The notes below the pieces were generated by a model. The model searched no databases, was not told the DNA's origin, and saw only the letters and a program-made list of their open reading frames with translations. Made by a program: the position numbers and the translations under genes. A stretch of 64,000 bases of DNA from Echria macrotheca (Eukaryota > Ascomycota > Sordariomycetes > Sordariales > Schizotheciaceae): contig MU839828.1 of assembly GCA_030411725.1 (NCBI GenBank), forward strand, positions 3,906,001-3,970,000, given 5' to 3'. Shown here one piece after another: positions 20,790 through 31,691 of this stretch (position 1 is the first letter of the stretch; the number at the start of each line of letters is the position of its first letter).

Positions 20790-22510
20790 TGTCTGTTTTG
20801 TTGGCTACGATAGGTACCTAACCTAGGTGCGACTATTGTGATGGACAGTGAGGGGGGCAAAGTGAGAGAATTTGTTATGCTCAGGAGGTGCGTTGTGTTT
20901 CTGCGTTCGGGATTGCATATGGGGTTTAAAACGTGATGGATTCCTGGTCAAGTGCGTATTTTATCAGGCATACCTCAAGGCATCCGTTGATGAAGACACC
21001 CGACCTGGATGCATGGTTACACCATAATCCGGCTGTTATGGTTCCGGCGGCACAGAACGCCGTGCAGACAGATTTGCCGAATGAGGAAGTTGAGCAGGCA
21101 CCGGGAGTGTTGGGACCGAGGACCGAAGTCTTCGGCACCTAGCTAGGCAAGCTAGGGCGGGAGCTCGAGTCTCAGTTTGCATGGCGCCTACATACCAGAT
21201 AACCAAATAATGCCATGCATTCCAATCGCGAGAAGCAATTGAATATCCAGGAAAAAACACTGTTGCTGGTTTATAGCTATTGGTCGGTGTGAGAATCCAA
21301 GCCTGGCGTAGTGATGAGGTGACTACAGGCAGCGCAAGCGTCGTGTGACCGTGGTGATACCTCCCATTCTGGCTGCTTCAACTTGTAGGTAGGTAGACTA
21401 CAGGAAGTTGAAGGGACGCTGAATCCCCTAAAACCCGGGTTAGGATTGGCCCCTAGAAATCTGAACCTGGACTTAACCCCGGCCAATTGGCAGTCCTGAC
21501 AGCCACTCAGGAACTTCCTCCTCCCTTATAAACTGATTCATATGCTATTTAGTTCAAGGCGTTGGTGTGGGTATATGTAAGTATGTAATAAAGATGGAAA
21601 AGCCTGGCGGGAGGGTTTAGGACGTAGCATATAGTGTGGTGGTATAGAGCCATGTGTGGAAAATTAAATGAAACTCCCTAACCGGAATCTTATATTATAT
21701 TAAAGTAAAAGCTAGCCGCTAAAAGCAGGACAAAGTTTTCTATCTATCCATTCTTAATTCTAAACCATCTATCTCACTGGGCCAAAAGTCCTATATTATA
21801 GCCAACATAGTAGCAACACAGCACCAAAATCTTCCCACACAACCACTACAACCACCGCAACCACCACAACCACTACGACTACTTCAACCACTACAACTAC
21901 TACAACTACTACAACTACTACAACTACTACAACTACTACAACTACTACAACTACTACAACTACCGCAACCACCACAACTACTTGTATTTGGCCAGTCCTC
22001 AGGGTTCATCCTGTGGGAATCTGGGTCCTTAGCAGGGAATAGATTGTGTGTCAATTGGTAGTACTGGCCCAGCCGGAGTGCTGGGCCAGGTCATCTATCT
22101 ATTTCTATTCTATTCCTTTGTTTCCGAATGCCTTCATCTTCCTGACTGAGTCCTCTTTGACTCAGTTGCCTGCAAGTAAATAAAGAGTCTAAGGTGTCTT
22201 GCATCACTGGCGGTCTTTGGGCCTTTGCCCATCAGGGTGCCTGCATCTTCACACATCCTCTCTTCCACCAAATCCTATTGTAGGACCCGTAGACCCGCAT
22301 ATGGGTTTCCACCACGGCCTTTGTGCAGCCTTTTCCCCTCGTGCGGATCTGGCTTCCCCTCTCCTCTTCTCAACAAAATTCCACACTCATTCTCCCCATA
22401 AATCAAGGTTCCTTGGCACCATTCTCTCAACCACAATCACCACAACCGCTACAGCCCCTACGGCCATCACGGATCAAAATTGCTGCAGGTAAGTAAAGCC
22501 CTAACCGCCA
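20790..22510. other. intergenic with AT-rich stretch and AAC/ACT microsatellite
   Basis: 1.7 kb with no supported gene. Positions 21.52-21.80 kb are AT-rich. The microsatellite at 21841-21981 is listed separately. Confidence 0.45.
21841..21981. repeat. ACAACTACT microsatellite
   Basis: About 140 bp built from a 9-bp unit ACAACTACT, almost perfect in the middle (about 21.88-21.96 kb) and degenerate on both sides. Read on the + strand it would encode poly-Thr, but the frame has no start codon and hits stops shortly outside, so it is treated as non-coding. Confidence 0.8.
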
Positions 22511-23401
22511 TCACGTCCTCGAAGCAGCTCCATATGCCCCCCATGCACCGCCCAGAACCGCAGAGCTGACAGCGGCAGCCGGATATGGGACTTGCAGTAA
22601 CTCGACCAGCTGCTGAGATTCGGCCTCGAGATCGTCCTTGGGGGCATTTTGCGTCGCACAAGAGAAGCTGATAAGAACGGCATCACCGTTTTTCCGAATC
22701 AAGAAGTGCGTCTGGATATCGCTGTGTCTGATCCCCAATGAATGAAGCTTGTCCAGGACCTTTTGGCACGCCTTGAGATCTTTTGGTTCTGCTTGCCTAG
22801 CATCCTTGATATACTCCAAAATGATACCGAATGGTATTCCATGGTCCATTAGATGGCCCAGAAACCGCGGGCCAATGTCGTGGCCTTCAATCCAGCCATA
22901 CATATTCGTCTCGTCCACGAAATTGTTTATCACTCGTTCGCAGTCGGCAATTTTGAGGATGACAAGACCGATGCATGGATGCCACGCCAGAGAGACTTGA
23001 GCAGTGATGGGCCGTAGATATTGAAATTCGGCGAATTCCCTACCCCCCGGATGCCAAATGATCTGAGCTGCCCCGAGCTGAACATTTCGCATACTGGAAA
23101 AAACGGCCTTTCCGGTCCTGCAATCACGATCGACGTAGCCGGTGTTCCAGTTCCCCGAAGGAAACGGCGGGACGACAGACAACACAGTTGGGATAAAAGT
23201 TCGGTCTCGCACGGAGATTAGGCTTCCGTCGACTGTGATGCGTTTTATCTCGTCGCCGTTGATGATGCAGTATTCATTCGGATCATCCTCGACGTTACTT
23301 ATGGTACTGCCCAATATTCGGGCACCGGGATTGTTGTTAGGGAGCCCCATTTCCATCAACCTCGACTGTCGAGGAGTCGGAGTGAGGGCATCATTCGCCA
23401 T
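22511..23401 (-). CDS. kinase-like protein, catalytically degenerate
   Basis: 296 residues from the ATG at 23401 (MANDALTP). The N-terminal 150 residues look like beta-strand-rich linker and a short kinase N-lobe. The C-terminal half has ILEYIKDA followed by KVLDKLHSLGIRHSDIQTHFLIRKNGDAVLIS, the hinge and catalytic loop of fungal aminoglycoside-phosphotransferase/kinase-like proteins. The catalytic-loop Asp is kept (HSD), but the following Asn is replaced by His and the metal-binding Asp of DF is Ser. Activity is therefore doubtful. No membrane segment. It could be a diverging paralogue or a pseudokinase. Confidence 0.6.
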   Translation of the reverse strand: MANDALTPTPRQSRLMEMGLPNNNPGARILGSTISNVEDDPNEYCIINGDEIKRITVDGSLISVRDRTFIPTVLSVVPPFPSGNWNTGYVDRDCRTGKAVFSSMRNVQLGAAQIIWHPGGREFAEFQYLRPITAQVSLAWHPCIGLVILKIADCERVINNFVDETNMYGWIEGHDIGPRFLGHLMDHGIPFGIILEYIKDARQAEPKDLKACQKVLDKLHSLGIRHSDIQTHFLIRKNGDAVLISFSCATQNAPKDDLEAESQQLVELLQVPYPAAAVSSAVLGGAWGAYGAASRT

Positions 23402-24166
23402 CCTGGGCCTTGGAGTGTGCTGGCATATAACCACAGTTAGGGTTCTGAGTTGTTGACCTTAGAATTCCGGCAATCCTTTTGGAAGACTGGTTAAATGGGT
23501 GTGAGTCTTATTCAAAAGTCGTTACAGTATTGAAGTATTGGAGGTGACGAGATCGGAACGGAAATGCTGACTCTGTTCTACCAGGACAGACCGAACAGCG
23601 ACTGAAGGGCCAACTTCCAGGTTTTTATACAATTTTCAGCGCAGGTTCTTCACATGACTGGCACTACTGCTGAGACAACCGGCGCCTTTGGGGTCGCGCT
23701 AGAAGAGCAACGGTTCCGAGGCCGGACCCGATCTATTTGGCCTGCCGCAGCACTATTTCACTAGTTCCAGCCCGGTTCGTTCCTCTAGCCCTTAAAAGAG
23801 GTGCCGCCAGAGGCTAAGAAACAATGGATCGGCGACCCTACACTAATTTTTCTCAGCGCATACCGAGATCGAACTACCGACGCTGAAAATTGTTCGCTGG
23901 TGGTATCAGTTTGCCACAGATCGCGAGTTACAGGGCCAAGAAACCGACACATGATATATGTACAATTGCTAATTACCTAGCTTTCCAGGCATCTGCCCAT
24001 TACTGCTATCTGAGACCCCCTGACAAATCCAGTCCATTATCGGTTCCAACCTGACGCCTTCATGATTTCACGCCCGTATATCTACACTTCCTGCTTTGGT
24101 CCAGATTCACTGCGAACCCCCCAAACCATCGAGATCCGAGTCCGGCAAACAGTCCTCCACTTGTTC
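23402..24166. other. intergenic, nothing recognised
   Basis: 760 bp without a supported gene. A tRNA-like patch at about 23.87 kb does not fold. Confidence 0.4.
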
Positions 24167-24849
24167 CTAGACAAGCCGATCACCATTGGTCGCCGTCGGG
24201 ATATGTGTGCCCGGCACGGTGTGTGTGCATGTGCCCACGGGACATTTGTCCACCACTGTGGTCACCGTGCCCGTGCGCGCCTTCGCCTGGTGCCTGCGAT
24301 GCTCGGCCCACATGATGGCCTCAATGACTGTATTGAATAACAAGCTGCAGCTGTGGAATGTTAGGGCCGAGTTCGGACACATGCTCGGGAAGATCACTCA
24401 CAAGCCGATAATCTGAAACGCTTGGACTGCATGTTTCATCCGGCAGTAGTCGTATACGGGCTGAGAATAGTAGCACCGGTGTCCGCTCCAGTCTTGTGAA
24501 GCGAAGATGAGTGACGTCAGCCACAGGTAACTGAGGGCTAGCGTCAGTGGCAGGCCGTAGCCGCGGTAGCCCTTGAACGCGGGCAGGGCGAGGGCGAAGA
24601 GGTAGATCAGAAGGGTGAGCACCGCCTGGGCTCTCCGTTAGCTCTCCACCGCCAAAGGGGGAGACAGCGACGTACGATGACTTCCTGGTAGATGAGATGG
24701 GTGTTGCGGTAGCCAGGCCAGCGGTGGAGAAACCACGAGATGATGCCGGTAACGATGGCCGACGATGCGAGCACGGAAAAGTTGCTTAGCCCTAGTAGGC
24801 TGCGGGGGATGATGTTGCTCAATGAGCTCTTGCTTCCGGTGCTGTCCAT
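24167..24849 (-). CDS. MARVEL-like four-helix membrane protein
   Basis: Three exons, 24849-24676, 24625-24402 and 24350-24167 (introns of 50 and 51 nt), give 193 residues. Four hydrophobic segments are FSVLASSAIVTGIISWFLH, VLTLLIYLFALALPAF, LPLTLALSYLWLTSLIFAS and VQAFQIIGFCSLLFNTVIEA. Between helices 3 and 4 the loop DWSGHRCYYSQPVYDYC has the two Cys that are typical of fungal MARVEL proteins, and a charged Cys-containing cytosolic tail ends the protein. The role in membranes is not known; the family sits in vesicle or plasma membranes. The last splice junction lies inside helix 4 and restores it. Confidence 0.75.
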
Positions 24850-25830
24850 AGCTTCGGTCGTTCGTGGGTGGGAGGTTGTATATATCCAGAGACTCGTTAC
24901 GTGTCGGATGAGGATGCTCTAAAAAGGGTCCAAAACGGCGCAGGAAACTAATGTAAATGAAAATGGCAGATGCCCTGAATATACGCGTTGGACGGGATAT
25001 ATAGCACAGACTCGATGCAAGACGGATGCACAGGCGGACAATGCGGCATGACGTTTTGCCCCTCGGCCTTCTGCGCACCAGGTTAGGAGGATTTCTCCCG
25101 TCATCTTCAACCTTCACACGGGTTTCTGGGGTTCGTTCATTCATCCGGGTGAATATGTACGGTAGACTTCAATACAGCGTGTCACTATGATGCACTCGCC
25201 AGTGTTTTGAGTCAGAGAATGGAGGCGCCATATCGTCATGGCGCTGGGATCATAGCTTTCTAAACATTGGATGAAATCCGAGGCTGCATGATGCAGGAGA
25301 GTGACGAGTGGTTGCGGAAATAGCTCCGGGATCTTGGACAGTCCCAAGAGCCAGCAGCCCGGTCCTTCGCCGCGCTATGATAGTTAGCTGCCAGCGGAGA
25401 AACACGATTGTGACAGTAACAAAGAAAAAGGTACCCAGTTTTTTGCGTATGCAATAACTACCACTTCCTTGGCAATGAGCGGCCTGCACGGTACGGGAAG
25501 TTGGCCGGGTGGTATATCAGACTCGTAGAAGTTCCCGAAAGCAGAACTACTTCCGCGGACAGCTAGAAAACCCCGGATTCGCTAACATCAAACTCAGGGG
25601 CAGTGCATGGGGGGTACAAAAAGGCACGACAACGATGTGGGCAATACACCTCAGGGATGAAGGATCCACAAGACCAAAATACAGACAACGATGGAAGGTT
25701 CTGGATATCTCAGATTCGACACGTGCGGTTAGGCACAGGCGCGAACAGAACATATCGATAAAAGCACGTCTGGTAAGGAAGGAGGACGCTGATTAACTCA
25801 ACAGATGGAAAACAACTTATCCGGATAGCA
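24850..25830. other. intergenic, nothing recognised
   Basis: No gene with recognisable features; small open frames on both strands only. Confidence 0.4.
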
Positions 25831-25849
25831 GCGTGTAGCAGCGTGGGGA

Positions 25850-27070
25850 TGGCTCTGGCAACTGAATGGCTCTGATGAGGTCCTGAAACGTTGGCTCTGG
25901 CACTGACTTGGGCGCTGGTAACTGGCTTGGGTACTGGCAACGGGTAATGGGCTCCGAAAGGTCTGACCGACCAAGGACTGGCAAATCGAACTGACAATAA
26001 CGATACTGTCGACACGGGTGGTCTCTGCTGCTGGCGACTGCTTGGCGACTGACAAGAAGAACACTACGACGAGCAACTGGTGTTGGCAACTGGAACTGGC
26101 ACTGACTGATGTAGAACTTAACAGTGGAGGGACACATGAAGGGACACTGGCCCAGATCCCTGAGGTGGCTGGCAACTGTAGTCTTGAACTCCCTCTGGCG
26201 CTGGCGATAACGATCTAACGACAACCGTGACTGAACGACCTGGCGATGGAAGATAGCCGCAAGGTAACGAGGTCGTGGGAGCGGCAAGGGATCTGTAGGC
26301 GGTAACTGGTTCTGGCGGCGATGACGCCGTGTCTGACGTGATAACAGCTCTGGCAACTGGTTGACGACTGACTTGCTGGCAGACTGATTGGCCGATAACG
26401 GAAGAATCTCCGGCTTGACCATCGACAGGTGCAAGAACCGAACTCGGACCAGCTCCCGTGAGGACTTCGTCGGAAAGGAACACTTCGGATCTGACACGTT
26501 GGGTAAGTACCTACTGATTAGATCACGTTCTTTGCAGGAGCTTCGGATGTGCTGCAGCTATTGGGCTCCGAGATAGCGAAAGGTCGTGCGAATCTGTTTG
26601 GAAGGACCCGTCTGGAAGAGTGAGAGTGCCGGAGAACAAAGAAGCCCAAATCTGGGGACTGGAATGGACCTGGGTAAGCACCTGGCTTGCAGATTGCTGG
26701 AACTGCTGGAATTGCTGGAAACGACTGTCTGATAGACTGATGGCAATTGCTGGAATCGTAGAATCTGTGGAAGGAACAAATCTGGCGTGCTGGCTTGTGT
26801 GTTCCCTGGATAATCGTGGCAGGCGCGCTCGATCGGAAGTCGGAAGCCACATAGGATGGCTCAATCGCTGAAGGCGCGCTTGTGGGCAGGAAAGATCGCT
26901 GGTCAACTCGGGGAGACCTCACGAGTGTGGAAGGCAGTGAACGCTTCTGGACCTGGAAACGACGATTGTGTAGAAGGTTCTGAAGGCTGTAAACAACGAT
27001 CAGGTGCCAGCATGCAGCGATTGCAGGGCGGGACTGCCGATGCTTCTGGCGATGTTTCTGGCAATGTAAA
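25850..27070. repeat. degenerate CTGGCAACTG-rich low-complexity tract
   Basis: About 1.2 kb in which variants of CTGGCAACTG, CTGGCACTGAC and CTGGAACTG recur every 9-18 bases, with no exact long unit. Open frames on the minus strand here (rich in Pro, Ser, Gln, Arg) are explained by the composition and have no family features, so no gene is called. It looks like an old, decayed minisatellite. Confidence 0.55.
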
Positions 27071-27462
27071 TGGGTTTAGGAAGCAGGTGGCCCCTCGCTG
27101 CACCGCCTCCGCGAGGGTGGATGAATCGGGGACGGTAGTCCCATCAACATCCGATCCAACGAACCGGTTCCTTCGAACGTTGTCGCCTGGTCCTATGTGT
27201 CGTAACTGGGTGCTTTGACGGGGAACTGCAATTATGGAAGTGCCCCGAAGATAGAGCACAAAGGGATGAATATGGATATGGGTTTGTATTCAATGAGTGG
27301 GAATATTGGCAACTCCACTACCTTAGCTACCTGAGTACATCTTCTCAACCGCTGTTCTTGTGGGCACCGTGTTGCAAGACTCTTAACCTCTCTCCCCTCT
27401 CCTCTTTAGGTCGAAGGGAGACTGGGGCTAAGCGACAAGAAGACTTCCTAGCCGGGGTTGAT
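27071..27462. other. intergenic, nothing recognised
   Basis: 3' flank of the following minus-strand gene; nothing seen. Confidence 0.4.
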
Positions 27463-28866
27463 CTAGACAGATGTATGATTGAGCCATTCCCAATCCCTCA
27501 CTAAGCCTCTTTGCATGAAACCATTAGCCACAGACGACCACTGGCCATTTCCAGTTGCGTTCTCAGAGCACCCGGCAGCGTGCCTTGCATCCTCCTTAGC
27601 GTTTTGCTCCTCGACCGTCAGTCTCTCCCAGCGAGGGACAATTGGCGGCGATCCAGGCTGAAGCAGAATGGCAAAATTTCCCATGGTGCGAGACTTGTTC
27701 TCGATGAACATAGAGTGCGCGCTCACTTGTATCCACCCACTAAGACTCCGAACCACACCGTCCCAGTCACCTGTCGGATCCAATCGGCAGCCAAAAAAAT
27801 AAAAATCGCCGGCGCTGAGGTGCAAAGCAAGGGAGTCGTGAGCCGTACGCCGTAGCATCTCGTTGTTCACGTCCAACAGAATTGCTGTGTTGTCGCCAGC
27901 AAATGGGCGTAGACGAGGGGGTATGTTGTGCCAGTACTCGAGCCATGGGTCGATATCAGGCGCCCATCCATTGGATGCGAGCCAGTAGAAGTCGAATACT
28001 CCGGATACGTCCTGGACTCCTCGGTCGATCTCGCACATTCCACAATGCACATGTTCCCATGCGAGTCCGACAGCTCTATCAAAAAGTTTGCAAATCAGCA
28101 CTGCGGGGCAGGATAGAAGGGCCTGGGAAACTCACACAACAGCTGTTATACCAGAGAAAAAGCCGTCCACGCTGATAAAATCACCTTTCTCCAGGTTTTG
28201 CAGCCAGTTTGAGTCCTTGGAGGACACACAAAGATCGACGCGTGCCGCAACAGGGGACGAAGCATGGCTCGGCGTGCGTATCTTCAGTCCACTGGACGCC
28301 TTGTAGTAGTTAAAAGAAATGGTTCTTGTGTACACCAAGCGGCTGGGGTGGAGAGGATCAATGCGCGTGTCCGTGCTGATTTTGTCTTCGACGCAGTTGT
28401 CCAGGTTCTCAGTCATACGCCACCAAGGCGGAATGGGCTTGTCGGGATAAAAGTTGCAGTCGACTCTTTCCCAACCTCGCCTTTCCTCAGCATAACGGAG
28501 TTGCTGTGGACTTAGTTTGTTGAGGGAACAGCCGGCCTTGAACCATGTCAACTTAAGTGACGCTGTCCAAGGCGACTCTTCCTGACGGATTGGGTCACAA
28601 AAGCGCGGATTGCAGTGCAAAGAACTTAGGCAGTATAGAGGATCCGGCAGAGGTGAGTCGGGCGCAGAAGTTGATGGAAAAACCACGGAAGAAGTGCCCG
28701 GTTTGAGCGTGACGATGTTCCAAATCCTCTCCAGAATACCTGAGCATTTCTTGCCGTCTTTGCGAGGGGGCTTGGGATCGCCAACCAGTTGGGTAGCTTC
28801 GACATCGTTAGGCGGTTTGCCCTCGGGCTTGTTGGGGCAAGTGCACAAATGACGCTTCTTCGTCAT
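27463..28866 (-). CDS. hypothetical protein, two exons
   Basis: Exons 28866-28136 and 28075-27463 join (donor GTGAGT, acceptor GATAG, phase 2, CTGAT branch-like) to give 447 residues. I do not recognise the family. The N-terminus is Lys/Cys-rich (MTKKRHLCTCPNKPEGK), the middle has several Trp-rich strands, and the C-terminal half is rich in Trp and aromatic residues with a HVHCGMCEIDRG segment. No signal peptide or membrane helix is visible. The frame remains open 130 codons upstream of the chosen Met; that part has no conserved look. The uninterrupted length of about 1.3 kb makes it a real gene. Confidence 0.6.
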
Positions 28867-31691
28867 CTTTCCAGTTGGGTCTTGGCGCTTTGGTGAGATC
28901 GAGAAGAGGGAAGGAAACTGGGAAGGGATATAAGTACCTACAGACGTCAGGAGGACTAGGCCCCTTCCCCGCTGGTGCATTTCCCCTTGCGTGGTGTAAC
29001 CTTCTTGAACCAGATGCGCGACATCGCGCGATCTCTGCACCGCCGGATGTGCTAGGTACAGTCTGGACCTGCGGCCGAACTGCAGCGTGGTATATCTGGG
29101 TACTCCACGGGACATGCAGAGGCTGTCGTTGTTGCCTAGGCAATAAGCGAATGGGCTCTGGTAGACTGCATTCCATGGATGTTGCAATGGGCGCAAGTGC
29201 CGGCGTGACCAAAACACAGAGTTCGAGGGAAGGAACTTACATCGAAGACCAAGGAACACGCCGCGTGCCAGTGTGCACTGAAATTTTGTATATAAAATCC
29301 GTCGTCCACCCCCGTTCCATTGTTTTCTGCTCTCCAGACTCAGGCTCCCAACACAAGCTCACCTCATGCAAACTCGGTACGCGCAATTTCTCACTTCCTC
29401 TGCCACCAACCCCCAATCCCCAGATCAGCCATCCCCTCTCTAGGTATGGGTATCTTCCGCATTCCTTGACTCTTCATGGTCCATATTCGGCAGTCCTCAA
29501 CGCTTCCATCGCGTACCACTCATCGCCCATCGCCTATTGACCATGGCCCAACGCCCGTTGCCCGTGACCCGTCGCCTATCGCCTGCACCCAATGCCTATT
29601 ACACATCGTCTATTTCCTATCGCCCATCGCCGTCGCCTCTCGGCATTCCCCACAGGCCACAGCCGACTCCGACCTGTGCCCATATCAATTCTTTGCAGCG
29701 ATACCACAACTCCTCGTCACCTCCTCGACCAAGTTGCACAGTCTTCAACCATCAAACCCCAGCTCGTGTGGGAACCCAAACCTTCCACCCTTCCACCTTT
29801 CCACCTTTCCATTAGGATCACCCAATGCTGCGTGAGCACCGCACTGTTCATTGACCGTTGACTGAATATTGCAGGAGCAAGACCCCTCCTCCCCCCGAAG
29901 GGGCTACGACAGCGTCCATGTGGCTGCTGCCAGACCGGCGCGAACCTCCGCCCCCACGCCATCCGTCACTCCGCGCCCACTCATCGACTTCTCATCACAA
30001 CCCACCAAAGGGTCGTCGTCCCACAGTGTGGATGGTGCCGTCAACTGCCATCTAACCACCTGGTAGCGTGCGAAAACTGTTGGACACAGTAAGTTTGAAT
30101 TAATTATTCCATTTGATAGTGATAACTAATAATTTTATAGTGAATAGTATCAGAACCAACCGCGGCCCGAACGTTTCGACGCGCTGTAATTACCTGGGCA
30201 GGACTTTGGGCCCCGGCCAACTATTCTTCGGTAAGTTTTAATGATAAAGTTATATAATTTTCCTAATTTATATTTTAATAGGAGTCGCGTCGCACAACAG
30301 CGGATTCCCGCTTCTTGTTGCAGGTGGGGTTACTTTCGTTCTTTGACGTGGGTTTAATGCAAACAATCCCGCTGAAGTGACGCGAGAGGCGAAAGCGGAG
30401 GTACCTAGTTTGCTTTTCGGACTGGCTTTATAAAAACTTCTAGAAAACTATAGTCGTAGTAAGCCTCCAAGGCTTACTAGGTCCGGTCCTGGTGAACACC
30501 TCGGAACCCCCTAGGTCTGCATTGGTTTAATTCTGGGCGACGCGCGTATCATCAAAATCTAGGGGGGATGGAGAGGAAGGTGTGAGTTTGCGTGATTCGT
30601 GATTTGGGATGGTACACATTGGTTGTGTCTGTTTGGGTAGGTAGTGATAGTTGTGTAGCTGCACTGGCACATGTAGTTTCGCTTGGTTGCTTAGCTTTCT
30701 ACAATGACAACCTATCCTCTTGACTAGAGGAGCCTTCGTCTCCGTCGTCATCACCGACTGTTGTGATCGGAGGCACTGCCTCATGCCCTTCATGCCCTTC
30801 ATGTTTGGTGTGATCTAGGCACCAGTATCGATTTAGTAGCTATGGCCGCTCGCACGACGGCGCAGATGTGTTGTACGCGTATAGGTACCTTTTAGGTGGT
30901 GCAGTTCCTTTGATAAAAACAACCCCCTCCACCTTCTAACTAGAGGAGCCCTCGGCTGGCTCCATCACGGCATCACCTTGCTCAGTGACTCTGATCAGAG
31001 GGATATTGCGTTTTGCATTATGCTTTTCAGCTTAATGAATAGATGCTGGGGCATACGCTACCTAGTCCCGACTGAAGAAGATGAGGTAAAAGGGTTTGAA
31101 TTGTGGTGGGAGCGGAAGGCTCCTGTGGGCATGATGTGGAAAAGAAGCTATATGTGCTACAGTACACGTGCACACACCAAATCACCAGCAACAGCCAAAC
31201 CCCCTTTCGGCGAGACCGTCTTCTAGACTGGATAAGAACGCTTGTTTGGTGGAAGGCTGTATTTTCAGTGGTTTATACTGGGTAGGCCGATAATGGGAAA
31301 AAAACCAAGAAGGTCGTGAGAGCGTTAAGTCAGAACTCAACGTCCGAAAGAGGGGTAGGTCAATTACGGGCTACCCAATCACGTGCAGTTTACCGTCCTC
31401 TTCCCCTCTTAATCTGACTGGGACAAGCAAGAACAAACGAGTGTGTTAACGTTAGACCTGGAAGGAGCACCTCGAGCAGGATAGCGATACGCACGGACCA
31501 CCAGGGCCTGTATTTAGCCAGGCCACAGGGCCCATCCTCTCTTCTACCAAAACAACCATCCTTACCTGCACTGCTTCAAGTGCAAACAAATAAAGTCCGG
31601 AAGACTCGGGTTCAACCTACTACCATCGTCATACGCCGAGTAGTGAATGGCTTTTGCGTAACCGCGTGCTGTCCTCAACTTTTTTGTTGAC
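28867..31691. other. gene-poor stretch with decayed repeats and intron-like blocks
   Basis: 2.8 kb. Holds a CGCC(C/T)AT-rich repeat (about 29.5-29.65 kb), a short CCTTTCCA run (29.79-29.81 kb), two AT-rich intron-like blocks (30089-30140 and 30231-30281) and an imperfect 40-bp direct repeat at 30.72 and 30.94 kb. No supported protein gene. Confidence 0.45.
29505..29650. repeat. degenerate CGCCCAT/CGCCTAT repeat
   Basis: A roughly 7-base motif CGCC(C/T)AT is repeated imperfectly about a dozen times. The small open frames on the + strand here follow from the repeat. Confidence 0.55.

Noticed and set aside
21841..22035. Poly-Thr coding exon across the ACT microsatellite
   Set aside because: No start codon and early stops on both sides; no neighbouring exon joins in phase.
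23860..23945. tRNA-like patch with TTCGATC
   Set aside because: The T-stem mispairs at two positions and no acceptor stem was found.
24638..25144. 168-residue minus-strand open frame upstream of the MARVEL-like gene
   Set aside because: It overlaps the real first exon in another frame and has no recognisable features.
25817..26497. 226-residue minus-strand open frame
   Set aside because: Its composition follows the CTGG repeat; there is no start context, splice pattern or family feature.
30078..30160. Short LTR with TGTTGGA start and a primer-site-like AGTATCAGAACC
   Set aside because: No second LTR, no element genes and no target-site duplication were found; the block fits an intron better.
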